60,333 bases of DNA, taken from NCBI GenBank assembly GCA_946624325.1, contig CAMOSC010000002.1, positions 1-60,333 on the forward strand, given 5' to 3'. A model generated the notes under the pieces. That model worked only from the letters and a program-made list of their open reading frames with translations. It ran no database searches and was not told the DNA's origin. This DNA comes from an uncultured Clostridia bacterium (lineage in GTDB: Bacteria; Bacillota; Clostridia; Lachnospirales; Lachnospiraceae). Of this stretch, positions 1-8,648 are shown in pieces; the first letter of the stretch is position 1, and every line of letters begins with the position of its first letter. A program made the translations under genes and the position numbers.

Positions 1-16
1 CTGGCAGATCGCAGCA

Positions 17-64
17 TAAAAAGCAGGCAGCAGGATGCCCGAGGGCATCCCCTGCCTGCGCTTT
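17..64 (-). terminator. Intrinsic terminator of the serine hydrolase gene
   Basis: Read on the minus strand, the bases just after the stop codon form a long GC-rich hairpin: GCAGGCAG pairs with CTGCCTGC, GGATGCCC pairs with GGGCATCC, and the loop is tiny. TTTTTATG follows. This is the classic form of a Rho-independent terminator for leftward transcription. Confidence 0.85.
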
Positions 65-65
65 T

Positions 66-1568
66 TCAGATTCGTACAGCCCTGGTCTCCACCTTCACAA
101 CAGGCTGGCCGGGAAGGCCTCCCTTCATCTGGCAGACGGTGCAGCCGTCTTCCGAGAAGGTAAACCACAGCGTTTTCGTCGAGTTATTTTCCGGCCACAG
201 CTCCTCCAGGCGGAAGGTGCTGCCGTCCTCCCAGTACCCGTTTGCATAGCATTTCGTGGCAAACTGCCAGGGAGAGGGAAAGCGGTTGTAACGCCTGGAC
301 CCGTCCATGGCGAACTCCACGGTACACTCGGTATTGTCCGTACCCTTCCAGCGGATACATCCCTCCATCACGCCGAAATCCACGGTAAAGCTCCTGACGG
401 GCGCCGCCTCCGGGGCAAACATGCCCAGGCAGTACAGGTCAAAGCTGCCCTCCCGCACGCGGTATGTTCCAGAAGCCGTTTCCTTCTCCGGGGCGTACGG
501 TGCAAAGACCGGCGCGGCAATGGCAAGATGACGCAGACGGTTCAGCAGCTTCTCCTGCAGCGCACGTCCTGCTTCATCAGGCTCAATCGGGGCATCCTCC
601 ACGCCCGGCATCAGGATCTCCCAGAGCTTTTCCAGCACCGTGGTGGGGAACACGCCGGGTGCGTTCTCGTTCATGGAGATGATCATATCCTTATCAGGAA
701 TCACGATGGAATACTGCCCGGCGGCGCCGTCCGCGCGGTAAGCGCCCGGATAACGGCACATCCACATCTGGTAGCCGTAGCCGCAGCAGTGATCCAGCTC
801 GCCGTGCTCCCTGGCGCCCGGGTTCTCATGGGTGTTCTGGGGCGTGGTTGCCAGCTGCACATAGGCTTCCGGCAGAATCCGTTCTCCCTCCCAGACGCCG
901 CCGTCCGCGTAGAGCTTCATGAGACGCAGGTTATCCTCGGTGGTCGATACCGTTCTCCAGGCCCACATGTCCTGACCCTCCGGAGCGATTCCGTGCAGGA
1001 TATTCCTGCCGTCGATCCCGATTTTGCAGAACAGCTTTTCGTCCAGATACTCATAAACGGTCTTCCCGGTCAGCTTCTCGATCACCTTGCCTAAGAAGGT
1101 GGAACCCACGCTGTTGTACCGGAAGCTCTCGCCAGGTCTTGCGGAGAGCGGCATGGCGATAAAATTCCGGACCCAGTTTCCCTCCATGGACGGGAAGCTG
1201 TGTATTCCGCTGCCCATGGTGAGGATATGGCGTATGGTCAGCTCATTGAAATATGGGGAGGGATTCTCCGGCACATACTCCGGGAAGATCTCGTTCACAT
1301 GGGAATCCAGGCGCAGCAGCCCTTCTTTGATGGCAATACCGATGGCCGTGCCCATGTAGGTTTTTGTCAGGGAGGCGCACATGTGGGGCATTCCCGGGGC
1401 GTAGGGCGCCCACCAGCCCTCCGCGCACACCTTTCCGTGCCGCATGATCATCAGGCCGTGCATTTCCGTGTAGCCGCTTTCCAGACTGTCCACCAGTGCC
1501 ATGATCGCATCGGAGCGGATTCCGACGGACTCCGGTGTAACACGCTCAAATTCTTTCCGATTGAACAT
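66..1568 (-). CDS. Serine hydrolase, class C beta-lactamase-like
   Basis: A 500-residue protein of the beta-lactamase/penicillin-binding-like serine hydrolase superfamily (EstB/AmpC fold). The catalytic S-x-x-K is S66-L-T-K69. A Y-N-S at 151-153, within FRYNSVGS, stands where the Tyr motif is expected. A Gly-rich DGAAGQ near residue 280 lies where the third motif normally sits. No signal peptide is visible, so it is probably cytoplasmic and acts as an esterase, amidase or D-aminopeptidase rather than as a resistance enzyme. The last 150 residues form an extra beta-rich domain. The start is supported by GGAGGG upstream. It lies downstream of an MFS gene but is separated from it by a terminator. 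The substrate cannot be read from the sequence. Confidence 0.8.
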   Translation of the reverse strand: MFNRKEFERVTPESVGIRSDAIMALVDSLESGYTEMHGLMIMRHGKVCAEGWWAPYAPGMPHMCASLTKTYMGTAIGIAIKEGLLRLDSHVNEIFPEYVPENPSPYFNELTIRHILTMGSGIHSFPSMEGNWVRNFIAMPLSARPGESFRYNSVGSTFLGKVIEKLTGKTVYEYLDEKLFCKIGIDGRNILHGIAPEGQDMWAWRTVSTTEDNLRLMKLYADGGVWEGERILPEAYVQLATTPQNTHENPGAREHGELDHCCGYGYQMWMCRYPGAYRADGAAGQYSIVIPDKDMIISMNENAPGVFPTTVLEKLWEILMPGVEDAPIEPDEAGRALQEKLLNRLRHLAIAAPVFAPYAPEKETASGTYRVREGSFDLYCLGMFAPEAAPVRSFTVDFGVMEGCIRWKGTDNTECTVEFAMDGSRRYNRFPSPWQFATKCYANGYWEDGSTFRLEELWPENNSTKTLWFTFSEDGCTVCQMKGGLPGQPVVKVETRAVRI

Positions 1569-1697
1569 TTTTGTCCCTCCAATTCTCAGACAGAACGCTG
1601 CGTCTTACAGCATTCCTTCGGCAGTCTCTTTCGGAAAATCCGTTCGTCCGGCCCGACCGGCCGCCTTCCGGACCGCGCTGTCTGTTTAGACTGTTGA

Positions 1698-1726
1698 AAC
1701 GGACAGGCATAAAGCGCCTGTCCGGA
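1698..1726 (-). terminator. Intrinsic terminator after the MFS gene
   Basis: The inverted repeat CGGACAGGC / GCCTGTCCG is perfect over 9 bp with a 7-base loop and is followed on the minus strand by a short T run. It separates the MFS gene from the serine hydrolase gene. Confidence 0.6.
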
Positions 1727-1753
1727 TTATTCCTTCTGTTTCATCTATATTTA

Positions 1754-2944
1754 TCAGTGTTTTTGTTCTATCCGTGACTGTATCAGAATCAGCAGCAGCC
1801 CCGCTGCAGCCATGATCACGCCGAAACCGCAGAACATGGCGGTATATCCGAAGGATTTCACAAAAAAGCTGCCGATGATGGGTGCCAGGGCGTTCCCGAC
1901 ATTCTGACCGATCATGACCGTGCTCGACGCCACGCCCGCGCGTTCGCGCGAGAGCACCTTTACGCTGTGCGCCTGAATGGAGGGCTGTCCGTTACCCTGT
2001 CCAAGCGCCTTGAATACCGCCGCTGCCAGCATGATTCCCAGACCGGAACCCACGCCGACAAGGATCATACCCAGCGCCGCAAACAGGAACGAGGGGACGA
2101 GGATGATAAATACGCCCTTCCTGTCCAGAAGCTTTCCGGTAAACGGGCGGATTGCAATCAGGAAAACGGAGTAGACCGTGAAAAACAGCGAGATGTTCGC
2201 GATCTGCCGCTCCTCCGCGATGATGGCGAGATACGTGCTAACCATGCCGTTGCCGGAGCTGAACAGCGCGGCCATCAGCATGAAACAGGTAAGCTCCGCC
2301 GCATAGAGGTTTTTCAGGGCAAAGCGTTTTCCCGGAGCCGCAGCGGACGGGCTTTTTTGCTCCCACACATATTTGAGCGGAAGGATCGCCGCGATACAGC
2401 CAAAGGAGAAGAGGCCCGCGGCAAGGAACGTATTGGAGTATCCACCGGCAGACGCCAGAGAGAGGCCGATGCCGGGCCCGACGGCCTGCGCCGCAATGCT
2501 TGCCAGGGAGATATAGCCGAGTCCTTCACCCGTCCGCTCCTTCGCGATGAAGGAGGAGGCAAAGGCGATATTGGTGACGCTGCAGACCGAGAAAAAGATG
2601 CCGGTCAGCAAACGCATCACCACCAGCATGGGAATACCCGTGCAGATCCCGTGCAGGCAGAGACAGATACCGTATCCCAGATTGGCAAAGACCAGGATCC
2701 ATTTGCGGCTGACCCGGTCCGCCAGCGCACCGGCAAAGGGGCACACCACCAGGGAAACCATGGACATGAGGCCCGCCACCGTGGATGCCGTTGTCAGCTC
2801 CGCGCCGAGGGCCATTGCGTATTTTGCCACCAGCGGGACAGTCATCATGCCTGCCGCTCCGTTTAAAAAAGTCATCAGGATCAGGAGAATAAATTTCCAG
2901 TTCCAGAGAGGCGCCTTTGCGGACGCTGCCGTATTTGTACTCAT
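1754..2944 (-). CDS. MFS transporter
   Basis: A major facilitator superfamily permease of 396 residues with about 12 hydrophobic segments. The inter-helix 2-3 motif is visible as GALADRVSRK, the canonical G-x-L-a-D-r-x-G-r-k type. The longer reading frame begins at 3067, but AAGGGA seven bases before the ATG at 2944 (protein starting MSTNTAASAK) marks the real start, and the upstream part lies in a tandem repeat. It most resembles drug- or sugar-efflux type MFS proteins. The substrate is not readable. Being downstream of an esterase gene, it could export or import a product of the esterases nearby, which is inference from position only. Confidence 0.85.
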   Translation of the reverse strand: MSTNTAASAKAPLWNWKFILLILMTFLNGAAGMMTVPLVAKYAMALGAELTTASTVAGLMSMVSLVVCPFAGALADRVSRKWILVFANLGYGICLCLHGICTGIPMLVVMRLLTGIFFSVCSVTNIAFASSFIAKERTGEGLGYISLASIAAQAVGPGIGLSLASAGGYSNTFLAAGLFSFGCIAAILPLKYVWEQKSPSAAAPGKRFALKNLYAAELTCFMLMAALFSSGNGMVSTYLAIIAEERQIANISLFFTVYSVFLIAIRPFTGKLLDRKGVFIILVPSFLFAALGMILVGVGSGLGIMLAAAVFKALGQGNGQPSIQAHSVKVLSRERAGVASSTVMIGQNVGNALAPIIGSFFVKSFGYTAMFCGFGVIMAAAGLLLILIQSRIEQKH

Positions 2945-2963
2945 ATTCTGTCCCTTGCTTTGT

Positions 2964-3101
2964 GAAAGACCTGCCTCAGCATGGTCCTCGTGGTAACCGC
3001 GCCAAGGCTTTGTTACCGCTGCAATGTACACAGGTACCTTACGAAAAGTCTGCCTCAGCACGGCCATTGTACTAACCGCGTCACGGCTTAATTACCGCTG
3101 C
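2964..3101. repeat. Two tandem copies of a 59-bp intergenic repeat
   Basis: Copies at 2964-3022 and 3043-3101 match at about 46 of 59 positions by eye. Both share CTGCCTCAGCA, TAACCGCG and TTACCGCTGC. The second copy overlaps the last codons of the esterase gene that ends at 3092; the first ends 20 bases before the MFS start codon. Confidence 0.8.
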
Positions 3102-4228
3102 TGGGCATGCGGATTTCTGTGCGAGAACATCCAGTCCAGGATGCCGTATTCGTTGTGCAGCACCGGGATCCAGCTGTTGTGGTTCTGCGCGAAGAGCTCC
3201 TTCATGCTCAGGTTCTCCCCCACGCCGATTCCGTACTCCGCCAGCTCTTCGGGCGTAAAAATGGTAAAGCGGATATCCCGCCTCCCCTTCTCCCACAGCT
3301 TCTGCACGGCCCGCAGGATGTAGGCATGACGCGCGGTCTGATGATCAATGTAGGATGTGGCGATATAAGCCGGTACATCCGGGAAATTTTCCAGGATTGG
3401 GTAACTCTCCCCGTTCATGCTGGGGCAGATGGGCACGCAAGCCGCAAAGAGATCCGGCGCGGCTGCCACGGTCTTGATGGTCCCGAAGCCGCCCATGCTC
3501 ATGCCGATGCAGTAAACCCGGGCAGGATCCACCCTGCCCTCCGCGATCATGCGGCGGATCAGGTCACAGACACGCCCAAGGTACGCCCGGTTCCATCCGC
3601 GGTCTTCAGGATCGTTGTCCGGATCCGTGCGGAGGATTACCTGGAATGGGTTGCCCTTTGCCATCATCTTCGCAAAGGCCTCCTCCATGGAAAGCGCCCC
3701 GGCGGGTGCCTGCGGCGCCAGCACATACATATCCGGCACGCGCTCGGCCAGCTTGATGGCGCCAAGGGTATCCGTCAGCTCCAGCATGTTGTCATCGCCG
3801 CTTCCGCCGCCGCCGTGCAGAAACAGAATCAGCGGCCGCGGCGCGCTGCTGTCAGGCTCGTAGATGCGGTAGACGAGGCCGTCCTCCTTCACCGCCCGGA
3901 AAAGCTCGGAGTGGTATACCTCCACCTCACCGATCGTCTGCTTGCTGACGGTCAGGCTGATATCCCCCTTGTCAAGCGCAATGCTGAAATCGCAGCGATA
4001 AAGGAAGGGCTCCGTCTTTAAAATCAGTTCGTTTTCCAGACAGCAAACTTCCGTCACGCCCGACGTTTCCTTTGAAGCGCCGATATCACCAAAGCAGTTC
4101 GTGCAGACAAAATCCTCCGGGGAGAGATCCCGTGACCCTTCAAGACCCTCCGTTTCTATGCGCACTTCATCGATCATCTGGCCGTAATCTCCCACAAAGG
4201 AGTGGGCCGTTATCTTCTTTATTTCCAT
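3092..4228 (-). CDS. Alpha/beta-hydrolase esterase, predicted peptidase/PHB depolymerase type
   Basis: A 378-residue alpha/beta hydrolase. The oxyanion region is LHGGGGSGDD (138-147), the nucleophile is S244 in GMSMGG, and an Asn-His-Asn near residue 349 is the likely catalytic His. About 125 N-terminal residues precede the hydrolase fold and form a beta-rich domain, an arrangement known in the COG4099 group of predicted peptidases and feruloyl-type esterases. There is no signal peptide. The start is supported by AGGAG upstream. It lies 54 bases downstream of the next esterase and probably shares its transcript. A role in removing acyl groups from glycans is suggested by context only. Confidence 0.8.
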   Translation of the reverse strand: MEIKKITAHSFVGDYGQMIDEVRIETEGLEGSRDLSPEDFVCTNCFGDIGASKETSGVTEVCCLENELILKTEPFLYRCDFSIALDKGDISLTVSKQTIGEVEVYHSELFRAVKEDGLVYRIYEPDSSAPRPLILFLHGGGGSGDDNMLELTDTLGAIKLAERVPDMYVLAPQAPAGALSMEEAFAKMMAKGNPFQVILRTDPDNDPEDRGWNRAYLGRVCDLIRRMIAEGRVDPARVYCIGMSMGGFGTIKTVAAAPDLFAACVPICPSMNGESYPILENFPDVPAYIATSYIDHQTARHAYILRAVQKLWEKGRRDIRFTIFTPEELAEYGIGVGENLSMKELFAQNHNSWIPVLHNEYGILDWMFSHRNPHAQQR

Positions 4229-4282
4229 ATTTTTCTCCTGTCCTTCACTTCAGCGCTGTACTTTGACCTGTTGCCCTTCACT

Positions 4283-5824
4283 TCAGCGCTTCTTCACAAA
4301 GCTCCCAACAAACGAGTAATCGTCCGGCATGACGGTTCCCGCAAACAGATCCTTAATCAGGTCCGCCATAAAGCAGGAGAGCTCCGCAAAGTGATCCGTC
4401 ACATAGGTCACACCGTTGCAGCTGCTCACCGTCAGGTTCAGCAGATAGCGGCAGAACCACTCCACAGAGACGAGCAGCTCGCCGTTCCGGTGCAGGGCTT
4501 CGCAGTACATCTGGCGCATGGTGGTTCCGGCAGGCGTGCCGGGGTCAGTAATCATGCAGCCGATGGAGCCCCGCGCAAACTGCAGGCTTCTTCCGTCCGG
4601 GAGCGTCACCTCTGCCGTAAGTGTATCCGCCGAAGGCCGCACGGTTCCGCCCGCAAGCTCAGCCAGGAAGGAAAGCGGTACGCAGAGATACGCACCCCGG
4701 ACCTTCTCTCCTCCGTTTAAGCCGTGATATTTCAGCTTCTTCCAGCGAACCGGCGCAGTGGAAAGCGCGCAGACACGGTTGTTAAACCAGACCTTTGAGA
4801 CGCCCTCCGCAAAGGCTGCGGCAAACCGGTCTCCCCTTCTCGGGATTCCTGCTTCCCCGCAGACGATCCTTCCGTCCTTTTCCCTGCGGACGCCTCCGAA
4901 GAGGTAATCCCAGTACAGGAAAGCCTCGTCCAGCGTCTGGCCGTGATCCCTGTTTTTGATGTCCACATAGACAAGATCAGCCTTTTTGCCTTTAAAGAAG
5001 GCAAAATTATCCTCCCCGACAATCGAGATCTCCGGGGTCTCATCGCATTCGTTCACGCGCATCCAGTAGGCCCTGGACATTTTATTGGCCGTGAATTCAT
5101 CGTAATCCTTGCCAGGCGGCAGGCCGTTGACCTCCGGCCTGGATTCCCAGATGGCCATGGGCCCACCGAAATTCAGCACCTCGCCCTCCGGTGAGAACAG
5201 CTTGTCCGGCTGTGTGGGGCCGCCGGACCCCGCGGCGCCGGCAAGCATATTTCCGTAGTATTTGCAGAACTGCTGGGTCATCACATTGCCCATGGACATG
5301 CCCTGCATGAAGATGCGGCCGGGATCAATCTCATAGACCCGCTGCATATGCTCTATCAGTGCCTTCAGGAAATTCAGGTCATGATTCTCGCGGTAATCCG
5401 CCGGCGCATAGGCCAGGGGGAGGCCGTCCACATCCTCTGCCTTCAAGCCGTCAAACACGCCCTCCACGGTCCACATGCGCTCGGCATGCGCGTCCGGGAA
5501 TACGCAGATGAAGCCCTCCCGGTCCGCCACATAGCACCAGGAGGTATAGATCGAATGTCCCCAGCCGGTCATCAGCCCGCCGTGCAGGCCGACTACCAGG
5601 GGCACCTTCTTTGTTCCGTCATACTTCTCCGGCACATACACGTACCAGCGGTCCATGAGACCATCCGCCAGGATTCCGGTGACCTCCTGCAGGCGCTCCG
5701 GATACGGACGTGAGTTATTTCCGTTCTCGTTTACCACAATGTCGCTTCCCCTGATGGACTCGGGAAGATAATCCCGGTTCGCGTCATCCGGCGTTCCGGG
5801 CAGAAGCTTTAATTCCGTATTCAT
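4283..5824 (-). CDS. PHB-depolymerase-like esterase with C-terminal CuAO-N1-like domain (paralogue 1)
   Basis: A 513-residue protein. Residues 1-310 form an alpha/beta hydrolase of the PHB depolymerase/LpqC esterase type: HGG oxyanion motif at 81-83, nucleophile S177 in GMSMG, and candidate catalytic H294 in NRDHGQ. Residues 375-478 carry two related halves, VPLSFLAEL and LLVSVEWFCRYLL, around a GRSLQ strand. This resembles the copper-amine-oxidase N-terminal (stalk) domain common in Firmicutes surface proteins. No signal peptide is present, which is odd for that domain. It is closely similar along its whole length to the genes at 5968-7476 and 15233-16759. The substrate is unknown; deacylation of an imported glycan is a guess from its neighbours. 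Confidence 0.78.
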   Translation of the reverse strand: MNTELKLLPGTPDDANRDYLPESIRGSDIVVNENGNNSRPYPERLQEVTGILADGLMDRWYVYVPEKYDGTKKVPLVVGLHGGLMTGWGHSIYTSWCYVADREGFICVFPDAHAERMWTVEGVFDGLKAEDVDGLPLAYAPADYRENHDLNFLKALIEHMQRVYEIDPGRIFMQGMSMGNVMTQQFCKYYGNMLAGAAGSGGPTQPDKLFSPEGEVLNFGGPMAIWESRPEVNGLPPGKDYDEFTANKMSRAYWMRVNECDETPEISIVGEDNFAFFKGKKADLVYVDIKNRDHGQTLDEAFLYWDYLFGGVRREKDGRIVCGEAGIPRRGDRFAAAFAEGVSKVWFNNRVCALSTAPVRWKKLKYHGLNGGEKVRGAYLCVPLSFLAELAGGTVRPSADTLTAEVTLPDGRSLQFARGSIGCMITDPGTPAGTTMRQMYCEALHRNGELLVSVEWFCRYLLNLTVSSCNGVTYVTDHFAELSCFMADLIKDLFAGTVMPDDYSFVGSFVKKR

Positions 5825-5967
5825 GGTTTTCTCCTGTATGTTCTCTCAAAGCATCCCGCCTGCGGGACATGCGGGTTGTTCCGCGATAAACGGAGCGCTG
5901 TTTTCCGTTTTCGCCTGTTCAGTCTCTCAAAACCTCCCGCCTTCAGCACTGCCTGAGAGACAAACGG
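5825..5967 (-). other. Spacer with small dyad and a duplicated gene-end fragment
   Basis: GTCTCTCA near 5931 pairs with TGAGAGAC near 5955. TAAACGGAGCGCTGTTTTCC near 5877 nearly repeats the 3' end of the next esterase gene near 5980 (one base differs), suggesting a small tandem duplication. No gene was seen. Confidence 0.4.
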
Positions 5968-7476
5968 TTACTCCAGGGTAAACGGATCGCTGTTTTCCAG
6001 CAAACCCCTGATGAGGTCCGCCATATAGCGGGAGAGGCAGCTGAAATGATCCGTCACATAAACAACATCCTCACAGGCGGAGACATGCAGATTGAAAATA
6101 TATGCGCAGAACCATTCCGCAGAGACAAGCAGCTCCCCTTCCCTGTAAAGCGCCTCGCAGTACATGCTCCGCAGATCTTCATCGATCATGCAGCCGATGG
6201 AGCCTTCCGCAAACTGCAGGCTCCTCCCGTCCTTCAGGGTCAGCCGGACCATACGGTTTTTTTCGGCAGATTCATACGACGCCCCGAACGCCTCCGCCAG
6301 GAAGGACAAGGGCACGCAGATGTATTCTCCGCGCACGCGCTCGCCGCCGTCCAGGCCATGATATTTGAGCTTCTGCCATTTCACGGTTTTCGCCGGCAGA
6401 TCTTCAATCCGGTTGCTGTGCCAGGCTTTTGTGCAGTTCTTCGTAAAGGCCAGGGAGAAGGCGTCCCCCCTGCGCTCCAGCCTGCTTCCGGTCCGTTCCA
6501 GTTCGCCCTTTTCGTTTCGCCGCACGCCTGAGAAGAGGTAATTCCAGATCAGGGCCGCGTCGTCAAAGCTCTGTCCGTGATCGCGGTTTTTGATATCCAG
6601 ATAGACCACGTCCGCCTTTTTCCCCCGGTAGAAAGCGAGGTTGTTCTCCCCGATAACGGAAATCTCCGGCAGGGCATCACACTTATTGACCCGCATCCAG
6701 TAATACTTGTTCCAGCGGTTTACATATTTCTGCAGTTCAATATCCTCCGGCACATTGTTGGTCTCCGGCCTGCTCTGCCAGATGGCCACGGGACCGCCCT
6801 CGTTTTTCACCTTTCCGTCCCGGTCAAACAGGAGGGACAGGAAGGTGCTTGCGCCGGAACCCGCGGCTCCGGCCAGCAGGTATCCGTAATGCCTTGCGAA
6901 CATGGCCGTCATCATGTTGCCCATGGACATGCCCTGCATGTAGATCCTGCCCGCATCGATATTGTACTTCTCCTTCAGCCGTTCGATCAGATGAAGCACA
7001 AAAATGATATCCGGATTCTCGCGGATATCCTCCGGGGGCTGGCTGATGCCCGGCGGCAGATTTTCCGTCCATTCGCCGCTTTCCCGCTCATCAAAATACC
7101 ATTTTCCCCACCGGTCCGCCCAGAAGCGGTCCTTTGTGGCATCCGGGAACACCGCGATAAAACCGTTCTGCTCCGCCATGATGGTCCAGGATGTATAGAT
7201 GGCCTGTCCCCAGCCGGTCATCATACCGCCGTGCATGGACAGCACAAGCGGAGTCTTTTTCCGGGGATCATAGTTCTCCGGAACATACTCGTACCAGACG
7301 TTTTCGCGTCCGTCTCCGGTCAGATCCTCATGGCACTCCTTCAGGCGCTTGGGGTAGGGCTGGGAGTTGTTGCCGTTTTCGTTTACCACAATATCGCTGC
7401 CCTTGATTTTCTCCGGCAGGTAATCCCGGTTGTCATCGTCGGGCGTTCCGGGAAGAAGAAGCCACTTCTGTTCCAT
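5968..7476 (-). CDS. PHB-depolymerase-like esterase with C-terminal CuAO-N1-like domain (paralogue 2)
   Basis: A 502-residue paralogue of the preceding gene product. It shares the N-terminal signature LLPGTPDD, the stretch GSDIVVNENGNNS, the HGG oxyanion motif near 82, nucleophile S184 in GMSMG, and a NRDHGQ His motif. The C-terminal stalk-like domain contains VPLSFLAEAFGA and LLVSAEWFCAYIF. The reading frame is open to 7545, but AGGAGG just before the ATG at 7476 fixes the start; the upstream part is a structured leader shared with other genes. It is the first gene after the two permeases, so esterase and importer may be co-transcribed. It lacks a signal peptide, which fits action on imported substrate (inference). 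Confidence 0.78.
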   Translation of the reverse strand: MEQKWLLLPGTPDDDNRDYLPEKIKGSDIVVNENGNNSQPYPKRLKECHEDLTGDGRENVWYEYVPENYDPRKKTPLVLSMHGGMMTGWGQAIYTSWTIMAEQNGFIAVFPDATKDRFWADRWGKWYFDERESGEWTENLPPGISQPPEDIRENPDIIFVLHLIERLKEKYNIDAGRIYMQGMSMGNMMTAMFARHYGYLLAGAAGSGASTFLSLLFDRDGKVKNEGGPVAIWQSRPETNNVPEDIELQKYVNRWNKYYWMRVNKCDALPEISVIGENNLAFYRGKKADVVYLDIKNRDHGQSFDDAALIWNYLFSGVRRNEKGELERTGSRLERRGDAFSLAFTKNCTKAWHSNRIEDLPAKTVKWQKLKYHGLDGGERVRGEYICVPLSFLAEAFGASYESAEKNRMVRLTLKDGRSLQFAEGSIGCMIDEDLRSMYCEALYREGELLVSAEWFCAYIFNLHVSACEDVVYVTDHFSCLSRYMADLIRGLLENSDPFTLE

Positions 7477-7561
7477 ATTGTACCTCCTCCCTGCAGCGAC
7501 TTTTGCTGCAGATGCACGGCTTACTGACGCCATGCGGGGCGTCATACTTTGTCTCCTCTCA
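7477..7561 (-). promoter_or_regulatory. Structured leader with RBS-abutting hairpin (family C, copy 1)
   Basis: In the gene direction the spacer contains GACGCC-CCGCAT-GGCGTC, a 6-bp stem, then CTGCAGC-AAAAGTC-GCTGCAG, a 7-bp stem, which runs straight into GGAGGAGG, the ribosome binding site. Closely related stretches occur before the genes that start at 47255 and 38725. A stem this close to the ribosome binding site could affect translation. Confidence 0.6.
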
Positions 7562-8443
7562 TCAGCCCTTCACGGAACCCAGTGTAATTCCCTTTACAAA
7601 GTATTTCTGGAAGAAGGGATAGGCGACTAAGAGCGGGATCACCGCGATCACGGCGATGGCCATGCGCACCGAGGTATTCGGTACCTTGAAGCCCAGCATG
7701 GAACCGGTCATATGGGACTGCAGGAAGGTAGCCTTGTTCATGACATCGTTCAGATAGTTCTGGATGCCGTAATAATCGGTCCTGGTCTGCAGGAAATAGA
7801 TGCCGTTTGTCCAGTTGTTCCAGTAATTGATCAGCGTCATCAGGGCGACGGTGGCGAGAATAGGCTTGCTCATGGGCACCACAATGCGGATCAGGCAGGA
7901 AAGGTAGGTTGCGCCGTCAATCTGCGCCGCTTCGGTTACCTCGCCGGGAATGCTGGAGGTAAAGTAGGTGCGGACCATGATGACATAGAACGCGTTCATC
8001 AGCAGATACGGTACAATCATGCCCGCCAGGGAATCCTTTACGTTCAGAATATTCGTATATACCATGTAGGTGGGCACCAGGCCGCCGTTGAAGAGCATGG
8101 TAAAGAACAGCAGGAAGGAGAAAAGGTTCCTTCCGGGGAGCTCCTTATGGGAGAGCGGGTATGCGAACAGTACCGTCATGACGAGGCTTGCGCTCACGCC
8201 GATTGCGGAGATGACCGCGCTCATAAAATACGCCCTTCCGATGGAGGATCCGGCATTGAGCAGGTATTCATAGGCAGCCGTGGAGAATTCCCGCGGCCAG
8301 ATGGAATAGCCGTGGAGGGTCAGGTATTCCTCCGAGCTGAAGGAGTTCACAAAGAGAATCCAGAAGGGAATCAGCGCCAGCAGCATGCCGATGACAAGAG
8401 CCGCAACGGCGATCGCGTTAAATGCCTTACTTTTATTAATCAT
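7562..8443 (-). CDS. Carbohydrate ABC transporter permease, LplC/MalG type
   Basis: An inner-membrane permease of the CUT1 sugar ABC family, 293 residues, with about six hydrophobic segments. The EAA-type loop is visible as EAAQIDGATYLSCLIRIVVPMSKP, and the C-terminus ends GITLGSVKG, typical of LplC/YtcP proteins. The frame extends to 8578, but the ATG at 8443 has AAAGG upstream and gives the family length. It pairs with the LplB-type permease just upstream. No ATPase is encoded in the window; CUT1 importers of this type commonly share a genome-wide MsmX-like ATPase. Confidence 0.9.
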   Translation of the reverse strand: MINKSKAFNAIAVAALVIGMLLALIPFWILFVNSFSSEEYLTLHGYSIWPREFSTAAYEYLLNAGSSIGRAYFMSAVISAIGVSASLVMTVLFAYPLSHKELPGRNLFSFLLFFTMLFNGGLVPTYMVYTNILNVKDSLAGMIVPYLLMNAFYVIMVRTYFTSSIPGEVTEAAQIDGATYLSCLIRIVVPMSKPILATVALMTLINYWNNWTNGIYFLQTRTDYYGIQNYLNDVMNKATFLQSHMTGSMLGFKVPNTSVRMAIAVIAVIPLLVAYPFFQKYFVKGITLGSVKG

Positions 8444-8648
8444 GGTTTTTCCTTTCCTTTCATCCCGGGCACGGAACAGAGCTTTTTCATGTCCTTCCGA
8501 CCCGTCCAAAGGCGGTACAACCTGTACGCGCCTCCCACGCTTCCGTTTCCCGGGCACATGCACTTGGGAACCGTCCATCGATAACTCAGAAAAAATGCCT
8601 GTCTGAAGTCCGCCCTGAGAGCGTTGCCGTCAGCAGGCGATGCCCGCA
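8444..8648 (-). other. 205-bp spacer between the two permease genes
   Basis: An unusually long gap for a permease pair. Apart from the ribosome binding site of the downstream gene I see no gene, clear hairpin or promoter in it. Confidence 0.4.

Noticed and set aside
66..1568. Annotation as an antibiotic-resistance beta-lactamase
   Set aside because: There is no signal peptide, the Tyr motif is altered, and an extra C-terminal domain and the context point to an esterase-type serine hydrolase.
4242..4290. 16-bp direct repeat CCTTCACTTCAGCGCT at 4242-4257 and 4275-4290
   Set aside because: Seen clearly, but it is short, overlaps a gene end and probably reflects a small duplication without function.
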